49,948 bases of DNA from Zygnema cylindricum (GCA_037447655.1 JBBHKE010000252.1:1-49948), one strand, 5' to 3'. Counted from the first letter of the stretch, positions 8,975 to 20,236 are shown. Numbers and translations are program-made. The notes: generated by a model not told the origin, from the sequence alone.

Positions 8975-10546
8975 CTATGAGTGAAAGGTAGGAGGATGAG
9001 GAGGATCAGGGGACAGTCTGGGTGGAGGTGAAAGAGGTTTAGGCGGTCTCAAGGGTATTTGAATTCTTTTGTCCGGTCGCAACCCCACTAAGGCCTCAAC
9101 CTCTTCAGAAACCTCCACCGAAACAAAAGTAGGCTCTCCCCGTGGAGCTGCAAGGAATTCAGACGGTGAATCTGCACCCAAACCCCCAATATTAGGTCTT
9201 GTGTCTGCCCCCTCTTTCCGCCGAAGAGGAGGTTCCTGACAAGTCTCCGAAGAAGGAGCCTGGGGTTGAGGTCTGGACGGGGGTTCCGCTACTGGTGTTC
9301 GAGGAATCCGCCCACTGAGGATCCCACTTGACCTCCGCCGAGCTTCCCGGATGAGGTTCAATTCTTGCTCCCACAACTTTCTCCGTTCTTCCTCCAAAGC
9401 CTCCCAATCTACAATGACGGGTCCATCCCCCGCCATAGCCTGGCCCTGAGATTTCAAAATTCCCACCAGTTCTTTAGCCCTTTCCACTACTCCGGTCAGA
9501 TCAGCTATCCCTGCTCCTACAATTTTTGGATCTGTAGGCCTGGCTCTCCACAATCCCTTTGACAACCCTTCCGGTTCTTTTTCCGGAACCTCTGGGTCAT
9601 TGTGTTCGGGTCGCCAGAACCCTCCGTCAGGGCGAACACGGTGTGCCATAGGGGAAGATCTCTCGGTGGAGACTGGCGCCGGCGTTGGGGAAGGTTCTTC
9701 CTTGGGAAGAGGTGCAAATCTACCATTACTATTCCTGTGGTCAAACTTCTTCCCCCTCACCGGCTCTGGAGCCCCTCTCTCGCTGCCACCTGCTCCCCTA
9801 TGAGACCTCGAAGCAGGGCGCACCCGGGACGGTCGGCTTGCAGCAGTATCTTGGGAAGAAGATAGAGGAGGGCGACAAGGAGGAGCCTTCCTTGGCCTTT
9901 TCTGCAAGGACTGTGAGGAACCACTCTCTGAAAAGCTGCTTTGAATCTCCACCACCCCTCCCACTGGTTTAACCATCCGGGGTCGATCCGACCGAGCCAC
10001 TCTCTACACCAACTCCTGCTTCACCTTTAGTTCATGAAGATCATGAAGAGCAAGGAGTTCCTTTCGTCCAGGGCGGCTGGGATCCGTCAAAACCGCAGGG
10101 TCAATCTGAATTTCGGCCCTGAGAATCTTTGATCGGGTGTGAAACCCGACCTCCAGAAGAGGACCCAAAAGGGGCTCCCTGTGAGCTTGGCTCTTTGGCC
10201 TGGCCCGGGGTGACACTCGGTTTCTTTCTTGAGCTTGTGCTCTGGACTACTTTCTTTCCTCGACAAAGGTTCTGGAGGCCTCCGCCAAGGAGGGAAAATG
10301 TTCAAGAGTGAGGCTAGGAGGAAAAGGGGGCGAAGTTTGCGATTCGGGCGGTTTTGGAGAAGTCTCAACTCTAATAGGCTCAGGCATCATCCCCTGGAGA
10401 AACCGCTCTATGTTTGCCGAAGAGGAAAAAAGGACGGATTCTTCGGGAACCTGTGACTCTTCTTCTGGTGCCACCGCTTCTTGATTCGCCCGTTCTTCCG
10501 GCTGGGCACCGGAGAGATTCTTATCTTGGGCTTTGCCTCCCCCCAT
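8975..10546 (-). pseudogene. gypsy Gag N-terminal region, frameshifted
   Basis: Coding-like sequence begins at the MGGGKAQ start (about 10546) and passes through at least three frames (10546-10247, 10216-10004, 10000-8975). The longest piece, 341 codons, is rich in Pro, Arg, Ser and Glu and looks intrinsically disordered (repeated RPR/PPS stretches and a PPRLSPDPP end). No catalytic motif is present. Its position upstream of the capsid-like part makes it the N-terminal extension of Gag. The frame changes look like decay rather than programmed shifts, but this cannot be proved from one copy. Confidence 0.6.
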
Positions 10547-10589
10547 GATGACAAAGGTCTCGAAAGAAGAAGAAACGAAAGTAAACAAA

Positions 10590-11851
10590 ACTCGCTTACG
10601 CCGGGCGGGCTTATAAAGTCAAAAACTCCTATCCCCTGTAATCCGGAGGAGACAGTTGGCTTTTCAGTACTGTACTTATTCACGGGAAATCTACAGCATT
10701 TGTTCCCTCAAAACCCACTGTTTCGATACAAGGAAGAGGTAGTTTTACTCCGAGGAGTTCACGCCAAAGCAAAAGAAACTACAAGCGAATACACAAATGC
10801 ACTACCACGTGGACACATAGAAAATAAATAGGACTAGCTGTTTCAGATTTAACAATATCACCTTGACCACAGAAATAAAATATAAGATGGAAGATATAAA
10901 AGATGGCGAAGCAAGCTTAACATACCCTGACAATTTACGAGGACAAAGTGACAAGGGCGAACTCTCTCGCGATTGGTACCGTAAATAGGTATGGTACTCC
11001 TTCAACCCTCGGTGTCCGCAGTTCGAAACCGACCGGACTCTTCTCAGTTTCAAGGAGCGAAAGATCCAAAAATCACCCAAAGGGACGATAGTGCCAACTA
11101 CCAGCCCGAACTATGATTCCCACAATGGACAGATCCAAAACAAAGATGGCAATAGAGTCAAACAAAACAAAGATTCTTCCAAAAGAAAGTTTGTTGGATT
11201 TTTTGAGGGTTTTCACAGGAGACAGTACTGAAAAGGAACTTGTCTCCTTCGGCCCCAAGTGCCTTATACAGCAAAAGCTTGTCCAATTTCAGGTCCAAAA
11301 GTCAAACCTACGCTATTAGCCAATGAGCGGCCAGCAACGGCAACCGAACTGACATAAGACAAAATAATGTGTACTACACTTGGGGCAACAAGTTGGACCT
11401 CTGACTACGGCTAGATCCGCGGCCGGAAGTTATTATTTGTTCCATAGCTTTGAAGACAAAGTACTAAAATGACACGGAAGTGCCAAGCTTTTACTTAATG
11501 TAATAAATGACCCACTGTTCAGCTGAACCTGAACTGAATTGCTACAGACAGCTAACAGCATAATCTAGATTACAGTCCGGAAGTCTACGTGGCAATCCAC
11601 AATGTACCCCCCACTAGGGCTGGTGGAAGCTAGGGCTATCTAACGAAACTGCGATCTTTCAGACGGTAGAACTTTGTTGTCCGGCCTCCGTTAGGCACGA
11701 AATAAAGTGCGCCCTTTTCCGTAGAGGAAATCCGATAATCCTTCTGGCTGGTTGTGCTTGCTTCTCTGAAGTCTGAGAACAGTACGGGTAGGAAAGGTAC
11801 GGAAATCCTCGGTAAATAAAAGGGGTGCCTGAAAAGCACTCGCGCTTGACA
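10590..11851 (-). promoter_or_regulatory. gypsy 5' LTR and leader (inner boundary not resolved)
   Basis: On the - strand the sequence starts TGTCAAGCG at 11851, a plausible LTR start, and the first Gag-like ATG (MGGGKAQ) lies at about 10546. A TATA-like TTTATAAG (- strand, about 10610-10617) sits close to the Gag start. I could not place the LTR's terminal CA or a convincing primer-binding site, and the 3' LTR needed for comparison is lost. No coding signal is seen in these 1.26 kb. Confidence 0.5.
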
Positions 11852-12285
11852 ATGTGCAGCACCAAATGATTATGGCTGGCAAAATATGGGAGTATAAGTA
11901 TACCGGCGGTACCATGGGTGAGTATTGTTACGGGTTGAGAACACTAATAGTAGAAAATGCATGTTCAGGTTGGACGTTTCTTGATGATCTTCAAGCTTTG
12001 TTACTAATGAGAGGGCTTCCTAGTGAATATAAATGAGCCTTTGCCAATTTGAAAAAACTGGCACAAATTTATTGGAATCTAGCAATAGCAAATCTGTATG
12101 TCCTAGATGAAGAGTCTAGTCAAGAAGCTTTTAAAGGTAATGGACAGGCAACAACTTTTAACACCCAACTTTTAAAAAAGAACAGTTTCAGAATAGTCAG
12201 AATCACTTTCATCGCAAACCTGACATTTGTTATTATTGTAATGAAAAAGCGCATGGATACACGAGCTGCTCAGATTATATAAAAG
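11852..12285 (+). pseudogene. copia B gag, 5'-truncated, with zinc knuckle
   Basis: An open segment from the gypsy junction to a TGA at 12034-12036 matches the UBN2-type Gag of copy A, including the TGGTMGEYCYGLRTLIVE stretch. A second segment (12049-12282) follows in another frame. The CCHC knuckle (C-X2-C-X4-H-X4-C, about 12228-12269) keeps all ligands but is out of frame with that segment. It is a fossil of the element's particle protein. Confidence 0.75.
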
Positions 12286-12299
12286 CGTCAGAAATAGGT

Positions 12300-12930
12300 G
12301 TATTTTGACAAGGATGGTTTATAAAAAAACCGAAATTTTGACAACCAGCGAAAACGTCGACTTTTTCTTTAGAAACGAAAAAAAACGAGGATGAAGTAGA
12401 CACTTTTTCCGAAGCATCTGACAAATAATTATTTGCACTGAACAACAAAACAGAAAGAGACAAAGACTTTGGGTGGATCATGGACATCGGTGCGTCTCAA
12501 CATATGTGTTAGAAAAGAGCATACTTTGACAATCTTCACCCAATATCTCCGAAGAAAATTTACTATGCGGACAGACAATTTATCATCTCTAACGCCAAGG
12601 GCACGAAAACACTCAAAGTTCTTACGATGACAAACAAGTTGAAAGAACACTCAACGATGTTCTCTATCTTTTCGACTTCAAGAAAAATATTTTCTCCACT
12701 TTGCTTGTAGAAGGCAAAGGATTTGAAGTGCTACATAAAAATGGAAAGCAAGTAGTCAGTAAACAAGGTAGAGTAGCACTCGTAAGAACTCGAGGTCCAA
12801 ATCTGACGTACAAACTTGATCTTGCCAATATAAATGAAAAAGATGTTTTTATTCGGCTGTCCTATTTGACAATGACTTATGGCATAATAGACTTGGTCAT
12901 GTCCACTATGAAAGTCTTGACAGAATGGTA
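12300..12930 (+). pseudogene. copia B protease and GAG-pre-integrase remnants
   Basis: The protease signature near 12475-12515 reads WIMDIGASQHM: the catalytic Asp is kept but the next residue is Ile instead of the Ser/Thr normally required in D(S/T)G. Downstream, 12701-12931 holds the strand-rich C-terminal protease part (VSKQGRVALVRTRGPN) and then, in a second frame, the LWHNRLGHVHYESL pre-integrase motif. Frames are broken in several places. Confidence 0.7.
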
Positions 12931-13720
12931 AAAGAACGTATAATTACAGGTGTAAAGATTTATAGCAAAAAAAACATTTTTGTGATGGATGTGCTCTTGG
13001 AAAGATTCATAAAAATCCGTTTTCTTCCGAAAGTAGCCATAGAGCAGTTAGAGTGTTAGAATTAATTCACTTTGATGTTTGGGGAATGGCTTTGATACCA
13101 TCACTGGTGGATTTCGATTCATGGTAACCTTTACAGATGACTTTTCTAGGTTCACAAAAATCTAATTTATGAAAGAGAAGAGTGAAGTGTTCTCTTACTT
13201 CAAAGAATTCACGGTATGGAGCGAGAAAATTCACGGGGTTCCTATTTTAACATTGAGATCAGATAATGGTAGGAAGTATCTATCACGGGACTTCATCAAC
13301 TATATAAAAGAAAACAAAATTTCTCGTCATTTGACGGTCGCATATTCTCCAGAACACAATGTTGTAGCTGAGAGAATTAACATAACACTTTCTGATAGAG
13401 AACACAATGTTGTAGCTGAGAGAATTAACATAACACTTTCTGATAGTGCCAGATCAATGCTAGCACACAAAAATATAAATGCAAAATTTTAGGCTGAAGC
13501 CTTTAATTGTGCTGTATATATTAAAAACAGAATAGAATCCAGAGCAGTTAAAGGAAAGACGCCGTATGAATTACGGATAGGATCTAAACTAGAATTTAGT
13601 CACTTTATGGTATTTGGGAGTAATGTTGTCATGTTAGATAATTCTCCAAATGAATGGAATATGGAGCCAAAAGGTGTAGCTGGAATCTTAGTAGGCTACG
13701 ATGACCAATAAAAAAAATAT
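12930..13720 (+). pseudogene. copia B integrase with an internal 48-bp duplication
   Basis: The HHCC-like zinc region (DGCALGKIHKNPFSS, about 12985-13025) is followed by the core with HFDVWG near 13065 (first Asp). The open segment 13169-13492 carries LRSDNG (second Asp) and the YSPEHNVVAERIN box with the third catalytic residue, Glu. A 48-bp unit covering that box is repeated exactly in tandem (13351-13398 and 13399-13446), adding 16 codons in frame and duplicating the Glu. An amber stop follows at 13490-13492, after which the C-terminal integrase region continues to about 13720. Confidence 0.8.
13351..13446 (+). repeat. 48-bp perfect tandem duplication in integrase
   Basis: Two adjacent identical 48-bp units beginning AGAACACAATGTTG. 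The unit length is a multiple of three, so the frame is kept. Identity of the two units suggests a recent slippage or unequal exchange event in an already dead element. Confidence 0.93.
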
Positions 13721-13729
13721 AAAGTATAC

Positions 13730-14184
13730 ATACATGATAAAAATAACATCTTTGTTACTAGAACTATAAGAATTAAAGATGAAGAGAAGTTAGTTGATGT
13801 CGATAAGAATGTCTCATCGCTAAACCAACGACGAGATGAGGTCGTCGTTGACCCTTCGACAGTACAAGCTGGAGACATCAACACAACACGCGACCAAACT
13901 GGCATGTTTATGAACCAACGACGAATTAATCCAATTGTTGAACAAGGAATCGACCGAAATACACAAATTAGCGACGAAACAACATCATCGCTGAACGAGC
14001 GACGAGAGCATCTCATCGCTGACTTACCAAATCAGAACACAAATGAACAGACAGTCTCACAAAAACGCAATGTAAGGCTTCCGTCAATTTCAGCCTCACA
14101 ATTTCTGGGGGGAGGAAAGACAAGTAGTCGACGAAATGCCGGTGCAAACCATTATGCATTCAATAAAAATTCTGAGGAGCCTCT
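13730..14184 (+). pseudogene. copia B integrase-RT linker
   Basis: Polar linker matching 2560-3030 of copy A, open from 13904 until it is interrupted at 14184/14185 by the nested LTR element. Copy B lacks about 100 bp present in copy A at the start of this region. The pentanucleotide CCTCT at 14180-14184 is the left target-site duplication. Confidence 0.7.
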
Positions 14185-15608
14185 TGTTGTTCTTTGGTCT
14201 AAAATAGACCGCAGAAGCGACCCAAACTATCATGCAAAAAGCTAAGCCAAAAATAGGTCGACGAACAATCATTTGAAATGCATCCTCCATTTAACATACA
14301 ACAACATTTAGGGTTTCATGGAATAATCAACATAAATAAACCCTATGACAACATCTAAGGTTTGATGGAATAATCGACATAAACAAACCCTAGGACAAAT
14401 GCATAAACAATGCATATCAAACATATATAAAAACATAAATAAATAATAACACACAAATGCATCACACATAAACAAGAGTATAATCAGAGTATAATCATTA
14501 TATCATTCAAAGTGCATGACCTAATCGGCAACCCTAAAATACTACATCTTCGGTCCCCACTTTTCTAACCAGCATTGATTATTTTCCTAATGAAGCTCAA
14601 ATCTATATATACACTTGTGAGCTGTTAACAAATCACTAAGTGTCAAAATAACTAACATACATTACATAACTGTCATTTAGTCCTATTTAACCATAATATA
14701 CCATCACTAAGAATAAATTAATCTTAAGCGTACACCTGAAAGCCTAGCAATCGTAAGCGTACACTTGTCTGCATAAACGACAAATAAAGACACACAAATT
14801 AAACTGTCGAAAACCCTAATTGATCACTTAAATAACAAATGTCATAATCAATACTAATTAATAATACACATAAGACAAAACAATGTTGTATCAAATATTT
14901 ACACGGACGCGTCCGCAAAATACGCGTCATAAGCGACAACTTGCTTAGTCATTTGTCGATAAGTCCACGTAGTGAACCGACATCGCATATGTACGGTCCA
15001 CTAGATAATGCGTCATAAAAAACAATGTGGTCCCTTGGAAATATCGGCGGACGCCATCCGCCTTCCACGTGTACCACGAATCACTTGGCAAGCAATCCGG
15101 AACGTCCAAAAACAAATATCGTGTGATTGACGCGATTTCGTGTCACCACTACATAGAAAATCTCGGCGGACTATATCCGCCGTCCGTCACTCTTAATCGG
15201 CACCCTTGGTGTCGCGCCGCGTGGTCATAAGAAAAATCCACTTGTCGAAACCTCGTCAAGCTATCCAAATTAGTCCGTACCGTTACTACGTACTTTGCCG
15301 TACATCTCACGTGTCAAATACGACGCTCCGTACTGGCGGCGTCACATTTAATAAATGCGGTCTGTCGCATTATGTTTCGTATGGCGGCCGTACTTTTTCA
15401 AACACTTCGAATATTTCAAATCGGATCGCTTCGCGATCCGCCGTCCATTGTTCAGCGCATTTCGCTCCACTCAATTAGTTAATTAATTTACTCGTGCAAT
15501 AAACCCCCAATCCGCAAATCCGTTCAAACCTCCACATTAACTCCGGTAATTACGTAAGCAAGCAAATACACGCACGCATATGCGAAACTGAATCTTCCAA
15601 AAACAACA
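14185..15608. repeat. Left LTR of the nested element
   Basis: 1,424 bp, TG...CA termini. It contains several CGGCGGA-type short repeats near 15045-15180, palindromic ATCGCTTCGCGAT near 15424, and ACGCGTCC motifs near 14905. Two small open frames (15027-15230, 15206-15478) occur identically in the right LTR but show no protein domain, so I treat them as chance. Confidence 0.95.
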
Positions 15609-16363
15609 CTCCCCCGAAGATTTAGTTTCGTAAATCCATGACGCCACGTCATCATCTGTCACACTCCATAGATTTACATCATCAGCTGTCACTACTGTCA
15701 CCTTCTGCTGTCTCCTCCATCTGAATCCGCCAAATTGCCTCCGCCAAAATTTTCACTTGTTCCACCATCGCTTCCGCTGCCTTCATATGCCTTCCAAGTT
15801 TCATAATACATAATATATATTTTCATTTTCCGATTACAACAAAATTTTATCTTTTCTCAACAATATCTAAATCTGAATCTACTTCTCACAATTCTGTCAC
15901 AAATGAACTAAGAATTAAAACCAAACGATCACACTAATAATATATCCCAACTCAAAATTTATACCTCAACCATATCAAATCTAGATTTCAAAATTTTTCT
16001 TTTCTTTTCCATTTAATAATCTGATCCCAAAATTTCCCATTAAAAAAAAAAACACTTAACAAATAGTATTTTCCCAAAAATTCTAATAATATCACATTTC
16101 CCAAAAATAAAATATCATTTCTCATAATTAATCATTTTCATTGAGGGTAGACATTTCGGCACTGTCACTAAGTTAACCCTTGGGGCGATGCAAGATTAAA
16201 CTCGGCACATACCAACACTATGATAAGGCCGATCTCATGGGTACACAGACACCATTACTGCAATACAACCAGCAAGAACAAAATTAACCCGCTACAATGC
16301 ATGTGACACAAACCTACATCGACTTAACCTAACATATGATAGATGGGGCGTGGGCCCATAACC
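15609..16363. other. Interior of the nested LTR element, non-coding
   Basis: 755 bp between the LTRs, AT-rich with no open frame of note. A primer-binding site should lie just after 15608 (CTCCCCCGAAGATT...), but I cannot match it to a specific tRNA. A purine-rich AGATGGGGCGTGGG stretch at about 16341-16354, close to the right LTR, is the candidate polypurine tract, and would set + strand orientation. Confidence 0.7.
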
Positions 16364-17787
16364 TGTTGTTCTTTGGTCTAAAATAGACCGCAGAAGCGAC
16401 CCAAACTATCATGCAAAAAGCTAAGCCAAAAATAGGTCGACGAACAATCATTTGAAATGCATCCTCCATTTAACATACAACAACATTTAGGGTTTCATGG
16501 AATAATCAACATAAATAAACCCTATGACAACATCTAAGGTTTGATGGAATAATCGACATAAACAAACCCTAGGACAAATGCATAAACAATGCATATCAAA
16601 CATATATAAAAACATAAATAAATAATAACACACAAATGCATCACACATAAACAAGAGTATAATCAGAGTATAATCATTATATCATTCAAAGTGCATGACC
16701 TAATCGGCAACCCTAAAATACTACATCTTCGGTCCCCACTTTTCTAACCAGCATTGATTATTTTCCTAATGAAGCTCAAATCTATATATACACTTGTGAG
16801 CTGTTAACAAATCACTAAGTGTCAAAATAACTAACATACATTACATAACTGTCATTTAGTCCTATTTAACCATAATATACCATCACTAAGAATAAATTAA
16901 TCTTAAGCGTACACCTGAAAGCCTAGCAATCGTAAGCGTACACTTGTCTGCATAAACGACAAATAAAGACACACAAATTAAACTGTCGAAAACCCTAATT
17001 GATCACTTAAATAACAAATGTCATAATCAATACTAATTAATAATACACATAAGACAAAACAATGTTGTATCAAATATTTACACGGACGCGTCCGCAAAAT
17101 ACGCGTCATAAGCGACAACTTGCTTAGTCATTTGTCGATAAGTCCACGTAGTGAACCGACATCGCATATGTACGGTCCACTAGATAATGCGTCATAAAAA
17201 ACAATGTGGTCCCTTGGAAATATCGGCGGACGCCATCCGCCTTCCACGTGTACCACGAATCACTTGGCAAGCAATCCGGAACGTCCAAAAACAAATATCG
17301 TGTGATTGACGCGATTTCGTGTCACCACTACATAGAAAATCTCGGCGGACTATATCCGCCGTCCGTCACTCTTAATCGGCACCCTTGGTGTCGCGCCGCG
17401 TGGTCATAAGAAAAATCCACTTGTCGAAACCTCGTCAAGCTATCCAAATTAGTCCGTACCGTTACTACGTACTTTGCCGTACATCTCACGTGTCAAATAC
17501 GACGCTCCGTACTGGCGGCGTCACATTTAATAAATGCGGTCTGTCGCATTATGTTTCGTATGGCGGCCGTACTTTTTCAAACACTTCGAATATTTCAAAT
17601 CGGATCGCTTCGCGATCCGCCGTCCATTGTTCAGCGCATTTCGCTCCACTCAATTAGTTAATTAATTTACTCGTGCAATAAACCCCCAATCCGCAAATCC
17701 GTTCAAACCTCCACATTAACTCCGGTAATTACGTAAGCAAGCAAATACACGCACGCATATGCGAAACTGAATCTTCCAAAAACAACA
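16364..17787. repeat. Right LTR of the nested element
   Basis: 1,424 bp, same length and offset (+2179) throughout as the left LTR, no difference seen in the stretches compared. It is followed directly by the CCTCT target duplication and then by the continuation of copia B (TTACCATTGAG). Confidence 0.95.
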
Positions 17788-17792
17788 CCTCT

Positions 17793-18460
17793 TACCATTG
17801 AGTAAGCGTTCTCTGCACCGGAAAAAAAACACTGGATAGCAACAGCAAATGACGAAATGAAATTGATTATGGAGGCCCAAACGTGGGAACTCGTGGAACT
17901 TCTTCCGGATCGTAAAGCAATTTGGAGTAAATGGGTCTTTAAATTAAAGCTTAATCCAGATAACACCATCGAAAGATACAAACTAGGCTAGTAGCAAAGG
18001 GTTATAATCAAAAAGAAGGAATTGACTATGAAGAGACATTTTCCCCAGTTGTTAGAATTCCAACTGTTTGCATTCTACAATCACTTGCAGCTATAGAAAA
18101 CATGGGAATACATCAAATAGATGTTAAGACTGCCTTCTTACACGGGGAACTAGAAGAATTAATTTATATAAAACAACAATAAATGTACCAAGAGAAAGGA
18201 AAGGAAAGTCAAGTGTGCAAACTTCTGAAATTACTTTATCGGCTTAAGCATGCCTGGAGGTAATGGAATCTAAAATTAGATGAGTATTTGACTAGTCTTG
18301 GTTTCACTAGGATAAGTTCTGATCACTCTGTTTATGTTATGGAAGGAGAGGATTTAACAATTTTTCTTGCTGTATACGTGGATGACTTGTTGATTATTTT
18401 AAATAGGATTGAGGGAGTTAACAAAATCAAAAAACCTTAAATTCTAGATTTGAAATGAAA
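17793..18460 (+). pseudogene. copia B reverse transcriptase
   Basis: RT resumes immediately after the nested element. Visible boxes are the TWELVELLPDRKAI start, [12 protein letters not shown], the [15 protein letters not shown] box, [16 protein letters not shown] (first catalytic Asp region) and AVYVDDLLII with the YVDD active site at 18375-18386. Stops (for example TAG near 17989 and TAA near 18180) and frame changes break it. This copy shows what copy A has lost. In an active copy it would synthesise cDNA in virus-like particles. Confidence 0.87.
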
Positions 18461-19362
18461 GATTTAGGTGAAGCAAAGTACATTCTTGGTATAAAAGTAG
18501 AGAGAGATACAAATAAAAGAATTATTAGACTTACACAGAAATGGGCTAAGCGGAATATGCTAGAAAAAATTGACAAGAAGGATGTAAAGGGAACCGTCAC
18601 TCGTATGGAATTCAGACAAAAATTAGAGGGAGCAGAAATAGACTCAAGAATTATTGTAGGAGACAATCTAGAAATAGGGGGAGTCACAGTTTATGGAAAA
18701 GATTCCCTATCGACAGATCATTGGGAGTCTTATATATTTTATAAATTGCACACGTCCAGATATTGCGGCAACAGTATGGGCTCTGAGCATGAGTCTTCAA
18801 AATCCAAGTAAATCAGATTGGGAGGTAGCAAAACGAGTCCTAAGATACTTGGTAGGGACTCGAGAGTTCAAGCTAACTCTTGGCAGAGACGAAGTTAAAT
18901 TTCAAACGTGGAGTGATGCCAGCTATGGTGAGATGCTCAGCAGACGATCGACAACAGGATATGTTTACGAGTAGGAAACGGAACGTGTTGCTAGAGCAGC
19001 AAGATTCAAAAGATCACTGCCCAGTCAACAATGGAGGCAGAATACATGGCTACATGCTCAGCCATCAAGGAATTGCTATGGGTTAAATCTTTGATCAGGA
19101 GTTAAGCTTCATGCGAAATGGAGTGCAAACTCAGTGGTGTGACAATCAAGCTGCCATTGCCATTGCATCTTATCCTACCCATCATTTCAAGTGCGACCAT
19201 ATAGATATCACACTTCATTTTGTTCTAGAAAAGGTCTTTGCCAAAATTGTGAAACTTTGTTTTTTACTGGATGAGAAAATGGTGGCTGACATGTTGATGA
19301 CAAAGGCCTTACTTGCTCCTAAGTTACAGTTTTGCAGGGATACCTGTGGGTTAAGTGGTTAA
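18455..19362 (+). pseudogene. copia B RNase H and polyprotein end
   Basis: Three overlapping open segments (18455-18811, 18693-18974, 19111-19362). Visible motifs are MKDLGEAKYILGI, HTSRYCG in one frame and RPDIAATVWALS in the next, QTWSDASYGEM (RNase H catalytic Asp), VQTQWCDNQAAIAIAS and ADMLMTKAL, which is the standard C-terminus of copia Pol. The stop at 19360-19362 is a natural polyprotein end, followed by the polypurine tract and LTR. Confidence 0.87.
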
Positions 19363-19385
19363 GAGAGTCTAAAGATTTAGGGGAG

Positions 19386-20190
19386 TGTTGGTTTATAAAA
19401 TCTTTATTTCTTTTTATATAATGCGAGAGGAAAATACATGACTTAGAAACATTTTCAGAGTTGTTTCAAACTTTGTGTCAGAATTTGTGTAAATTGACAA
19501 TCCGGACTATACGAAACTAATGCGATCACATCGAACGGTTCCTAAGTAAAAGAAAGATTACGAAATGGCACACACTTTTTAATTATGACATATCGTCCGA
19601 TAGACAAGATCGGACTGACAAAGACCTACCATAATCTAAAAGTGGACCACAATGACGCGGCGGATGTCGTCATGTATAAGGTTTCAATGTCGGTGATAAC
19701 TTTGTGGAAACAAGAGTTTGTCGTCACGTGTATTTGTTTATTTGTGTGTAGAGTTAGTACAAGACTTCTGTAGACAATTAGGGTTTGTATGCTTGTACAG
19801 AACAATAGACGTACAGTTGAGGAATTTAACATACATCAGGTATCCAATTAGATTACATTAGAGTACGATTAAATAGTACTGTAACATTGTCTACAGTGTT
19901 GTGATTGGCTAGTAAGGTAGTAGTAGAATTTATTCGTATAAATTCTAGGACTTAGTGTTTTTATGTATTCTTTTCACGAGGTTTCAACGAGCACAAATGT
20001 GCATTTTAATGGATATTCTTTGGATTATATCTCCTTGTTTATTTGAGCGTTTTGCTTGAAAATTTGTGAGTTGTCAGCACACGCCGTAAACTATAGTTTT
20101 TTTTTAGTTTAGGGCGATTTAGCCATATTGAATACTTTGTGCTGTGGGTCAAATTTAGTATCTTGAGTGTTTTCTATCTTTGGTTCTGGG
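19386..20190 (+). repeat. copia 3' LTR of copy B, running into leader sequence
   Basis: Starts TGTTGGTTTATAAA directly after a polypurine tract, the usual start of a plant copia LTR. The right end is not certain: 19950-20190 matches 440-690 of copy A, which leads directly into gag, so the LTR end and the leader lie within this stretch. I found no clear CA plus primer-binding site. Candidate ends are around 20090 (TCAGCACA) to 20190. Confidence 0.7.
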
Positions 20191-20236
20191 ATAGCTACAA
20201 CAACAGCTGGTGCTTCACTGGCTGTCATAGAACAAT
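20190..20236 (+). pseudogene. copia copy C, gag start only
   Basis: Sequence equivalent to copy A's gag start (MATTSAIVG-like codons with ATG changed to ATA) continues past the LTR for about 45 bp, up to AGAACAA, and then stops where SINE sequence begins. It shows that the LTR once joined a second copia interior downstream: LTR-interior-LTR-interior, later cut. Confidence 0.6.

Larger units (their letters stand above)
3905..11851 (-). mobile_element. Ty3/gypsy-type retrotransposon carrying a DNA cytosine methyltransferase, 3'-truncated
   Basis: Reading down the - strand from 11851: a probable 5' LTR beginning TGTCAAGCG, a leader, a long Pro/Arg/Ser-rich Gag start, capsid-like Gag, a CCHC knuckle, an Asp-Thr-Gly protease, a C5-cytosine methyltransferase, and the first third of a gypsy-type reverse transcriptase. 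RT lies before any integrase, unlike copia. The element stops at about 3901-3906 in the RT palm just after the FST box, so the RT active site, RNase H, integrase and 3' LTR are absent. The right border lies in copia B gag. The 5 bp after the TTGACA end, ATGTG, would be one copy of the target duplication, but its partner is lost. It is GC-richer than the flanking copia DNA. The frames are broken in several places, so the copy looks inactive. Confidence 0.85.
14185..17787. mobile_element. Young non-autonomous LTR retrotransposon (3.6 kb) nested in copia B
   Basis: Two direct repeats of exactly 1,424 bp (14185-15608 and 16364-17787), each starting TGTTGTT and ending AACAACA, flank a 755-bp interior. 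CCTCT occurs immediately on both sides (14180-14184 and 17788-17792) as a 5-bp target duplication. Copy A shows the uninterrupted site with CCTCTTACCATT. The interior has no gag or pol coding, so the element must have been mobilised in trans. Long LTRs with a short non-coding interior fit LARD/TRIM-like non-autonomous elements. The repeats look identical wherever I compared them, which indicates a recent insertion. Confidence 0.95.
11852..19385 (+). mobile_element. Ty1/copia retrotransposon copy B internal region (split by a nested LTR element)
   Basis: Same family as copy A, starting in mid-gag at the point matching about 1023 of copy A, so its 5' LTR and gag start are absent. It contains late gag, zinc knuckle, protease remnant, integrase with its DDE region, linker, RT with YVDD and RNase H. 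It ends with a purine-rich stretch (AAAGATTTAGGGGAG, 19371-19385) that serves as the polypurine tract next to the LTR. The younger LTR element interrupts it at 14185-17787. Many stops and frameshifts make it non-functional. Confidence 0.87.

Noticed and set aside
3905-11851. An endogenous plant pararetrovirus (Caulimoviridae) instead of a gypsy element
   Set aside because: No movement-protein-like region was seen and the 5' end looks like an LTR with Gag, CCHC, protease, RT order; without the 3' half I cannot exclude it absolutely.
15027-17657. Duplicated small open frames of 67 and 90 codons
   Set aside because: They are identical because they lie in the two LTRs; no protein domain is visible and they are absent from the element interior.
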